Assembly: GCA_023213395.1 (NCBI GenBank)
Contig: CM041465.1
Span: 206,281,741-206,345,740, forward strand
DNA: 64,000 nt
DNA from: Cycas panzhihuaensis
Taxonomy: Eukaryota; Cycadophyta
Reading direction: 5' to 3'
Made by a program: the position numbers and the translations under genes. The notes under the pieces were generated by a model. That model saw nothing but the letters and a program-made list of their open reading frames with translations, was not told where the DNA came from and ran no database searches. This document shows, piece by piece, positions 55,353-64,000 of the stretch (the first letter of the stretch is position 1; each line of letters starts with the position of its first letter).

Positions 55353-57660
55353 GGGAATGATAAGTCATTGGGGTTTACTCAACATTCCACGTGTGTCACA
55401 TTAGGAGATTATAAATATTCCTTTTGTAATTGTTTATATGCACATTGATCGTGTGTTCAAAATTTAATGAAAATAAGACTAGTTAATATAATTCATAAAT
55501 CAATTTTGTGTGTATTATTTTCTATCTAAATCATGTTAGATACTAGTTTATATTTCCACATGGTATTGCAATAGGATAAGGCTCAGTTTAGAGTAGGATT
55601 AGTTGTAAGTTATGTAAGTCTAGGTGCATGATTATGCAATTTACGACTATTTAATTAGCTTTTAAAGTCCATCTTAAGCTTGAGTGTTTTCAAATTTAAG
55701 GAGATTTATGAGTTGCTAGAGCTCAAAATTAAATATTTTAAGTCTATGTTGTAAAAATTCACATTTTTAATTGTAAACATATTATAAGAACTTGCATGTT
55801 ACAAGTTTATAACCATTTTCAATAATGATGGTAATAGTTTTAAAACAAAGCTGCTCCCCTTAAGGTTTGACTTTAAACATAAACCTCTAAGTACTATTGA
55901 ACAAACATTTAAAGTTATAGTCTTCAAAGGGGAAACATCATAGAATAGGGTGAAAAAACATGTTCAGATTGAAATGCATCGAATTCCCTTTGAAACTCCT
56001 TTGAATACACACTAAAATACACATGCAAACAACTAAAATCTCATTAATGGTATGCAAACAAATATATAAATCCCTTCTAATTTGCATGAGGGTTAAAACA
56101 TTAGCAAAACTTATTTTGAGCATGAAGTTATTATTTTTTATGGGAAGAAATGAGTGAAACAAAGAGTGAAGTTGGAGAAAAATAATGATCAACATGCAAA
56201 TAAAATGGTCAAAATCTTTATTTAAAAGAGATCATTGAAGTAACACTCATTGCACTTTTTTTTTAAATTTAAATTACATTAAAAGAGGTTTTCTAGTCTT
56301 TGTTTGAAAGAAGATAAAGGCCATCATGGAATGCTAACCAAAACAAGGCCATGCAATGTTGAACCACCATTGATTTGAAGCTAAATACAAAGGGAGAAAA
56401 ATGCCATTATTGGGCATGGTAAAATGAGTGAAAAAATCACTTATTGAACATTGTTTAAAACAATGATAAAATGCTACTATTTAAAGGGTTTTAAGTTGCC
56501 ACTTATAGAGATTAGAGCTAAGTAAAATTAAATTAAAAAAGAAGAAGATCTAGTGAAAAAAAAAAAATAGTAAGATATGATCTAAAAGCATTTGCTAAAA
56601 GATCTATGTGCTTAGATAGTAAATGGAAGAAACAAGGGCAACGCCATGTAAATGGGTTAAATGCCATTATGAAAAGCTAATAGAGAAGGGTTTGTAGCCA
56701 TCAAAACTTTGAAGAAAGGCACCATTTTCTTATGTGGAAAACTTTGAAGAATATATATCAAAGCTTACATACCAATGTTAAAAGCTACTAAAGGAAAATC
56801 CATCAAATCGCCATTGTTGAATGATGGTGAATAAACTGCTGACAATCATTAGTCATTATAGAAGAAGAAATGGTAGCTACCATTTGAAATGCCAAACAAA
56901 GAGCCCAATAACTTTAATTCACAGAGAACATGCATCTCACAAGCATCATGAAACATCCACAGTGGAGGAAGATATCCAAACCTGAGAAAATTTGAATGTA
57001 AAACTCGAAGATACATGCAAACACCAAAAATGCATCATAAAGAATAACAAAGGAAAATCTTGACAAAAATCAAATGAATTCCATGCAAAAATGTTGTAAA
57101 TCTAACAAACATTATCATGCACTTACAAATCACTAATATATCATTATAAGTCTAGCAAGAATATCAATCAAAATATCTAAAAATATGAGGAAAAAAAAAA
57201 TCAATGTATAGATCATAAATGTACTAGAATATTTAATAGAATATTCTTATTTAAAACATTAGATTAGAAAATTTCCCCCTCTAATATTTTTTAAAAATCA
57301 AAATGTTTTGGATAATTTTTAAGATACATGAAGAAACCCCCAATCATGTAGAGCTTGGAGTGCCAGCTTATCTAACATCTATTTTTTGCAAACAAATACA
57401 TTACATTGCTTTATTTTTTTGAGTCCTTTCACTCTATAATAGTTATATAGACTACTTGTATATATTTTTTTGAAGAACATTGAAAAACATGTCTTTTTAA
57501 GCTAATTTTGGCGACCTATGAGTAAACAAAATAAATGAAGTGATACATACTGACTATTTACATGTAGATTGAAGATTTTGAATAGCTTTTACAATTTATC
57601 TATATGCTTTCTAGTTATTTTTTAGATGTTTTTATGTATAATATTATGCAATGATTAGTG
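55353..57660. other. AT-rich DNA with no gene signal
   Basis: No protein motif, RNA gene or clear repeat partner seen. The stretch from about 56280 to 57070 is purine-rich on the plus strand, with many 'gaag' and 'aaag' words. Confidence 0.5.
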
Positions 57661-57666
57661 GAAGTG

Positions 57667-58569
57667 ACGTAATGGGTTTCATAATAAAGAAATTAATTGG
57701 TTCTAATAATTGTGTTACATGGAAACATCAAATGCATAACTTTTTTATTTAAATAATTTGTAGAAGCATGTAGATAATTCTATAATAAGCAAATCACTAC
57801 TTCATAATGGAACTAAAAGATTATGGTGATTTTAATACTGAGTATGAAATTAAAATACATGTGACTTTTGGTTTTATCAATTTGTTAATTAGTGTAGCCT
57901 CATTTTAAATATAATAAGTTCCACCACTCCTAAGGAGATTTGGGATATTGTCACCAATTGGTCAAAATACAAGAATGGTATAAGAGCCTTGAAAGTGAGA
58001 AGTTAGTTGTATAGCCTAAAATTATGAGGGCCAATGATTAATCATATTCAATGTATGAAATCTCTTATAAGTTAATTGACAACAATTTGAGTGACCATAC
58101 CTGATTTAGATATCATAGCTTCTATCTTACAAAGTCTATGAGCTCCATATGAGAATTTCATAACCACTTTGACTCTATCTAATAAGTTATCCACATTAAC
58201 AATTAGTTCCTTATAATAATTGCTTCTAGAACATGAGCAAAAATTAAAAGACTTGCACAAGGGGTCACCTAAAGCACTAATATCCATATCAAAATGTAAG
58301 AAGCCTTATATTCTAAAGAAAAACACCTTCTTTAAATGTAATATTCAAAAGAAAAATATAAGTAATTTAAAGGGACAACATAGGATAACATGTTTTCATT
58401 GTGGAAAGTTAGGAAACATAAAGAAGAACTGTTGGAAATGGTAGCAATAGTGGCATCAATAATAAAAATGATAACAATAACTCCAATAGCAAAAATAATA
58501 GCAAAGATAGCAACATCCATCTGGGCAAAGAGGAATATTATAAATATAGTAAAGAATTCACCTACTAAG
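57667..58569 (+). pseudogene. gag: Decayed copia gag fragment cut by an LTR
   Basis: Near 57690 the frame reads KLIGSNNCVTWKHQMHNFF, the copia gag N-terminal 'kL.GsNy..W...m...L' motif. Further on, in shifting frames, come TPKEIWDIVTNWSK (about 57925), SQLYSLKL and YENFITTLTL (about 58150-58180), the usual 'p.e.W..l...y' and 'LP.sye.fv.tL' motifs. The piece at 58220-58444 ends with the zinc knuckle CFHCGKLGNIKKNC, where Asn replaces the His of C-X2-C-X4-H-X4-C. An Asn/Ser-rich tail follows and the gene stops at 58569, where an LTR starts. No pol from the same element is seen beyond it. Confidence 0.8.
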
Positions 58570-58943
58570 TGTTGGATATAATATATAATTATATTCCAAC
58601 CATATTCACACTCTCTCATATTATTTAACTTTTATATTTGTAGTCACCATAGCATGTGTTCCATCTTGATAAGTGAAACAACACATAATGGTTGACTTTT
58701 GAGGATTTTCACATATAGTGAGATATGTTATAAGTGTGTGCATGGTCTTTCTAATAATCTAAAATTTAGTTATTCTTCCACCTACATTGTGCTCTATTTT
58801 TATGCATATTTCACCTTATTATATCTCATTATTTATTCTACACTCACCTCATCCATCTTCATTATTGTACATTATTAGATACACTATTGTTGCTTCATCT
58901 CTAATATATGATTGTGGTGTCAAAGGTACGCCATAATCCAACA
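58570..58943 (+). repeat. 5' LTR (or LTR with primer site) inserted in copia gag
   Basis: A 374-bp stretch starts TGTTGGATATAAT and ends AATCCAACA, a perfect six-base inverted terminal match (TGTTGG/CCAACA). It is followed after three bases by a primer site. The first five flanking bases are CTAAG. No second copy occurs in the window, so I call it by its termini and primer site only. Confidence 0.75.
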
Positions 58944-58946
58944 TTA

Positions 58947-58958
58947 TGGTATTAGAGC
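58947..58958 (+). other. Primer binding site after the 58570 LTR
   Basis: TGGTATTAGAGC, the initiator-Met site with one C-to-T change. Confidence 0.8.
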
Positions 58959-60540
58959 CTAAAGTATAATAGTTTTAGAGCTCACTTATTAAAATTTTTA
59001 GAGCCTTTTTTATATTGTTTTAGGAACCATCTTAGTACCTTTTATTGACTTGCAAAATGTTATTTTGAGACAGTTTTTTAGGCTAATTATTAAATATTTT
59101 TAAGGTTATTTTTACCATAATTTTTTAAAAATCTTTTGGAATAGTTTATTCCAAAATTATGAAAATTTTTAGGATTACTTCATGGAAAATTATGAAGTTT
59201 TCTTAAAACTATTTTGAAATTGTAGAAAGAGTTTCTATTATGGTGAAAGAATCGTAGATTTAAAGGAAAAAATATCATATTGAAGTCTTCTTTTAAGCTA
59301 CTAAAAACTATATTTTTTATAGCAGATTTTTTAATTTTATAATACTTTTGGACTCATATTTCTTTAGCTTGCAATTCTATCACATATGTCATGTATATTA
59401 TAGTTGTTGAGTCCTCAAAATGGAGTGGTTACATGTGTAGGATTGATTGCCCTACTATTGCAAACCACTCACAAAAAATTATAAATGGTGAAAAAAATGC
59501 AAAAAAAAAAAAATGTTCATTTTGGTTGTTTGATGCCTCATTTTAGAGGCCATTATGGGCATCCATAACTGAGATTCACTGCCAAAGTGAAAGCCATAAG
59601 AAGGCCATGAAATATGAAAAATATTACTTTTGATATCTTTTTATGAACTATTGTTGTCAAGGAATGAAAATATATTAAGAGATTTTGAGAATATCTCCTT
59701 CTTGAAGCAAAAATGATGTAAAAGGAATGTTGTATTTAAAGGGCTTGAGAAATAAGATTGATGTGCCTTCTAGCTATATTATATTATCAGTGATATATTC
59801 CTAAGATTATGGAAATCTATGTGTTCTCTATGATGATAAGCCTAAAAAAATTATCTTGTAAAAATACTCAAAATGACCAAAGGAATGTTCATTTTGGAGG
59901 AGTGGAGCAAAGGTAGCCTCATTGGATAACACATGACAACTTGACATGCAAAAAACATGGGAAGAGTGAAGACAAAGAACATAGTGCAACCTTAAGAAGT
60001 TGGACCTGAGAAGAAAAGGCATGCCTATATCAAAGACAAGGACACCAAACAGAGAGTAGAAATCCTAAAGGTGGTTGTATACAATTATGAAAATCCAAGC
60101 ACGAGGCACTTGGATAAGATTGGGTGGGTTCCCACGCTTCATAACAAAGCAAGAAAAAGCCTCGTAGGGACCCATAGTAGTTATTCAAAGCTTTACTTCG
60201 TATTTGAGTACTGTAATAATTGTGAAGAATAACAATAACTAGAAATTTCTTATTACATAAAAGCGAGATCAAGCATCGATGAAAAATACCCATGAGTCCC
60301 AAACATGAGATGAAGAAGGCAAAGTGGTCGCATAGGAGGAAGACACCTCCTATAAACAAAGAACAATTGATACCATTAGAGAAAACACATGCAACATAAA
60401 GGCACTTAAAATAAACTGTAGTGGCAGATGTAATAGTAACAGAGGTGTGCATAGACAAATGAGGCTCATCTAAAAGAATCATCACAAGGAAGGATGATCT
60501 CAAATGAAGAATGAAGAAGACATGGTGATGGCCTCTCTAC
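58959..60540 (+). other. Leader or remnant downstream of the 58570 LTR
   Basis: About 1.6 kb of AT-rich sequence with no gag or pol motif. A minus-strand frame at 60030-60503 is open for 157 residues but has no family features. The boundary with element F to the right is not visible. Confidence 0.4.
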
Positions 60541-61053
60541 AACACTAAAATACCAAAAAACATGGCATAAACCATAAAATCTTTTAGGCAATGAAAATTT
60601 TCTAATGTTTGACACATTATTTCAAAAGATGAACGTGAAATCTTTATGAAAATTCTTTAATTTTTTTTTGCATATGCAAAAATGAATTTAACCAAAATTA
60701 ATATTTTTTTTAGTCCTCCAACTCCCTAATTAATCAGTGTAATAAATCAAGTGTCTACTACTACCTTAACACATAGCTTCAAGTAATAATCAATATAGGC
60801 ATAATGAAGGAGGTATTGCAAGCACTAAGAAGTTATTGATAAATTTCTCTCATTAAAAGGATTCAATGTATTTTAAAATACATATTGAGCAATTACAAGA
60901 ATGGGGGGATTTTATATAAGTGGTATGAACTTGTTTAAATGTTTTCCTAGATTTTGATATCTCATGCCAAATATTGAAATGTTAAACTAGTTATTAAGTT
61001 TAATTAATAGATAACTACTATGGTTCAGTAATCGAGTTGTAAGTAATGTAACA
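60541..61053 (-). repeat. Probable 3' LTR of chromovirus F (left end unknown)
   Basis: On the minus strand the LTR starts TGTTACATTACTTACAAC at 61053, just after the purine tract GAGAGAGGGGACT. A TATA-like CTTATATAAAATCC on the minus strand lies at about 60912-60925. Without a 5' LTR in the window, the left boundary is arbitrary. Confidence 0.45.
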
Positions 61054-63177
61054 AGTCCCCTCTCTCATTAAAATGCTTTGCCCTCAAAGCATGGAAAGGC
61101 TAGGGAATTTTTGGAGGATATATTCACTTTCCCAGGTGGCATCATCAGGTATAAGTAATTATCATTTGATCAAATACTCCTTTACTATCTATCTTCTTAA
61201 GTGTCTGGTACAAGTATTAAGAATTCCTTTTAGACCTAAGAAAAGTTAGTCATCTTCATCAAGTATAGGTAATTCTATCTATGATACAACCCATGAGTCA
61301 ATTTTAGGTTTGAGGTTAGAAACATAAAAAATATTATGAATTGGGGCACCTAACATATCCAAAGCATAAGCGATATAACCAAGTCATTGCAGAATTTAAA
61401 ATGGTTTGTAGAATCAAGAAGAAAGCTTATGTTTTCCTAAAGACTTGAGAGGTGACTATTTATAAGGTTGTAAATGAACAAAAACTTAATCACCAATGTT
61501 GAATTCTCTTTCAAAGCAATGAGTATCAACTTATTGCTTCACATGATTTTAAGCTAATTGGAGGTTATCTTTGAGATCTTAAATAAGATATAAAGTTTAT
61601 TGTTGGATTTATTCAATTGTTGGTGCTTTACTTATTTTCTGGAAGAAGGAATTGATGTTTAATATTGGGTAACCATAAAATACTAGGAAGGGGGGCATCT
61701 TGATTACGAAATGGTATGAAATATTATACCAATATTCACCCAAATACACTTATTGGGATTGCTTGTGCTCTATGAAGCAATGCAAATATCCTTTAAGATA
61801 TTTATTAATAGCCTTAGTTTGATCATCTATTTGTGGATGGTAGGTTGTACTCATATGCAATTAGGTGCCTATTAGTTGAAATAATTTAAATTATAATTTA
61901 CTTATAAACTTTGGGTCTCGATCGCAAATAATTATTTGAGGGAACCCATGGAGGTAATGGATTGACTTCATGAATAAGTTGGTAATTTGAGGTGCAGATG
62001 TTATGCTATGTAGTGGAATAAAATATGCATTTTTTGTTAGGTAATCCATGACAACCAAAATAGCATCTTTACCTATAGATTTGGGTAGTTCTATAATAAA
62101 ATCCATACTAATAGATACTCATTTGTGATTCAAAATTAGTAATAGCTAAAGTAGACTAGGAAGCTTTACTATCTACACTTTTTGTCATTAGAAAATATCA
62201 TAGGATGCAATGAAGTGTTAAATGTCAAATTTTTGCCCTGACCAATAAAAAGATTCCCTTATATGATCATAAGTTTTATCAAGACTTGAATGTCCATAGG
62301 ATGGTACATCATCTCCTTCTTGGAGGATGCTCCTTTTATGAGCCAAAGATTAAGGTAGGAAGATTCAATATTTTTAAAATAATGTGTGTCCATGCAATGA
62401 CCGATTTGGTGGAGCTTTTCTTTGAAGGCAATCTTGTAGCCTGGCTTTAGTTATTGGGTCACTCTCATATTCAAAGTAGAGTTCATCGATCTATATAGGA
62501 AATGATGTAGAAATAACATTGCATGACTCTTGTTCATATTTCGTAAAAAAATATTAACCATTATATTATCTTTGCCCTTCTTATATATGATGTTAAAATC
62601 AAAATCTTGATTTTTTGTGATATATTTCTACTATAATTTCAATAAGGTAGGCTATTACAAGAGATACTTGAGGCTATGATGATCAATATATACTATGAAC
62701 TTGCTGTCAAAGAGGTATTGTTACCATTTTGCTAAGGCATGGAGAATAGCCAATATTTCTTTATTATAAGTTGAGTAGGTATGTTCTCAAAGAATAAATT
62801 TTCTTATTTTAAATGTTATAAATCATTTCTGTTACATTGAGACCATACAAATGCCCAATTTGGATGTATCATAATGTAGTTCGAAAGGTTTGGCAAAGGC
62901 AGGTATTACTAATACAAGGGCAGAAGTAATGATCACTTTTAGGTATGAAAAGTCATGATTGGCTAAGCTTGACCAATGGAAGGCATTAGTTTTACTTAGA
63001 TTAATGAGTAGGGCAACAAGGGACAAATAATGCCAAATATGTCATCTATAAAAATTAGTAAATATTAAAAACCTTTAGAAAGTAGTGATTGAAGTGGGCA
63101 TTTGCTAGTCCAAAATGGTTTGAATTTTATTAGGGTCCATGCAAACACTATATATGAAAATTATGTGACCTAAATAT
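61054..63177 (-). pseudogene. pol: Chromovirus F pol fragment: RT thumb, RNase H, integrase, chromodomain
   Basis: Read on the minus strand. It enters in the RT thumb at about 63175 (YLGHIIFIYSVCMDPNKIQT), then RNase H (AFHWSSLANHDFSYLK, PFELHYDTSKLGI at 62832-63026). The integrase follows: SSLDKTYDHIRESFYW near 62270, then MDFIIELPKSIGKDAILVVM with its Asp (from 62106), IICDRDPKF with its Asp, YHPQIDDQTKAIN where the catalytic Glu is Lys, and FYKPFQILQ-like and IHNIFYVSNLKPKI near 61360-61300 (GPY/F module). A chromodomain end, KEYLIK..LLIPDDATWESE, lies at about 61190-61120. A chromodomain after the integrase defines chromoviruses. The copy is dead and lacks gag, protease and most of RT. 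Confidence 0.88.
61073..61092. repeat. Stem-loop motif, copy 1
   Basis: ATGCTTTG-CCCT-CAAAGCAT: perfect 8-bp arms and a 4-base loop, 20 bases upstream (minus strand) of the 3' LTR of chromovirus F. The identical 20-mer occurs at 63473-63492. Confidence 0.85.
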
Positions 63178-63451
63178 TGTTACAATCCCACTCATGTAAT
63201 CATAAGAGAGCAAAATAGAAGAATGTTAGAAGACAAAATGATCACCAAAATGAAGACCAAAAGGGGCACCAATGTGAACCCTAATAGATTATATTAAAAT
63301 ATATATCAAGTTGCCTTACATAATATGGGACTGCTATATTTATTAGAGGGCCACCCATTATTATATTATGTTGTTGCTAAGCTACCTAATCCCACATTCT
63401 TATCTTCCTTAACCCTTAACCTTCTACCCCATTAAATGTAGTATAGGTTCA
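63178..63451 (-). repeat. LTR of minus-strand element G, inserted in chromovirus F
   Basis: It interrupts the chromovirus RT frame at 63177/63178. On the plus strand it starts TGTTACAATCCCAC and ends TATAGGTTCA. To its right, on the minus strand, stands a purine-rich GAGGGCAGAGGGCATGAAA, so this is the 3' LTR of an element that extends beyond the window. The 5' LTR and the second target duplication are out of reach. Confidence 0.6.
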
Positions 63452-64000
63452 TTTCATGCCCTCTGCCCTCTAATGCTTTGCCCTCAAAGCATCCTAATAC
63501 AAAATATATATGTTCTCCACCTGCCACTACTAATATATCATAGGTAGTGGCTTGATCAAGGTGATGATGAAGAGATAATATTGTTACAAATGTTGTTATC
63601 AAGAGAAGATGCATAAGTCCATGTAGATGGTGATGTGGTCCCAAAAAGAGTGACTCCTTTGTTTGACTATAAAAACTAAAGAAATATGGGTCCATTATGT
63701 AGTAATATGGGAATCCATAAAAATGAGAACCTAAATGCTCCTGCAACCTGAATGATAATGGAGCTAACTTGATGTCTACATCCTCAAGTAAAGGGATTTC
63801 ATCATGCTGATCCAAAGTAAAATCTTCTTTTTCTTCCTTTTATTTAGCCTCTCCTTCTAGACGGGTACTATGGTTAAGAAGAAGTATTACATTATGCTGA
63901 CGTTCATCCTACAACTCATCATCTTGCTTTTGTACATCTTCTTTTGTGGAAGCTTTAATACCTAGGTAAGCTCTTATTTCTATTTGAAGCTCCATCTCGA
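63432..64000 (-). pseudogene. 3' end of a reading frame of element G (partial)
   Basis: A minus-strand frame (63815-63432, 127 residues) ends in CFEGKALEGRGHEM, close to the CFEGKA tail of chromovirus F. Further upstream (to 64000) the same strand reads an acidic stretch with KASTKEDVQKQDDEL and, after a stop, DFTLDQHDEIPLLEDVDIKL. I see no chromodomain, integrase or polymerase motif, so I cannot name the protein. It could be the tail of a pol gene or an extra frame of element G. The window edge cuts it off. Confidence 0.4.
63473..63492. repeat. Stem-loop motif, copy 2
   Basis: Identical to 61073-61092, at the same relative place next to the LTR of element G. Confidence 0.85.

Noticed and set aside
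60030-60503. Minus-strand frame of 157 residues with hydrophobic stretches
   Set aside because: Apart from Cys- and Leu-rich chance composition there is no domain. It lies in transposon remains and lacks neighbours of the same kind.

Overview
The window is nuclear DNA from a plant with a large, repeat-packed genome. The evidence is Ty1/copia elements primed by a TGGTATCAGAGC-type site (the plant initiator-Met tRNA complement), a Tat-like Ty3/gypsy element, a chromovirus, a tRNA-derived SINE, and long AT-rich stretches with no intact cellular gene. A gymnosperm is a reasonable guess, but nothing here proves it. I find no intact host gene, no structural RNA gene, no bacterial feature and no CRISPR. 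Almost every coding stretch is a decayed retrotransposon reading frame.

Layout. 1-2620: a minus-strand copia-type LTR and primer site, then a tandem repeat of about 795 bp. 2829-14758: copia element A (LTRs about 356 bp, target duplication TCTCT), whose leader holds a nested non-coding LARD-like element (4891-9245). 14830 to about 17650: gag, primer site and LTR of a minus-strand gypsy. 18480-18718 and 25770-25860: two halves of a degenerate 15-17 bp minisatellite, split by copia element B (18719-25769). 26135-39296: gypsy element C, with LTRs of about 2.5 kb and a GC-rich interior. 39533-40130: a second copy of the repeat near the left edge. 40131-49466: copia element E, interrupted in its reverse transcriptase by minus-strand copia element D (42712-47998) and in its 3' LTR by a SINE (48963-49285). 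49467-57660: low-coding AT-rich DNA with microsatellites, small repeats and one possible exon relic. 57667-58569: a copia gag fragment cut by a new LTR (58570-58943). 61054-63177: minus-strand chromovirus F, cut by another minus-strand LTR element, G (63178 to the window edge).

How the parts work together. The genes are the standard retrotransposon sets: gag, aspartic protease, integrase, reverse transcriptase and RNase H, with copia and gypsy orders distinguishable. The most unusual is element C. It carries the gypsy order protease, reverse transcriptase, RNase H, integrase, and then a second RNase H-like domain after the integrase. Its gag lacks a visible zinc knuckle and has an Arg/Ser-rich tail. 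None of the elements is open throughout. The stops and lost catalytic residues are mostly at Gln, Arg, Trp, Cys, Asp and Glu codons and fit C-to-T or G-to-A change, as expected of old methylated repeats. I see no convincing novel cellular system. The interest lies in element C, the order of nesting, and some small repeated structures.
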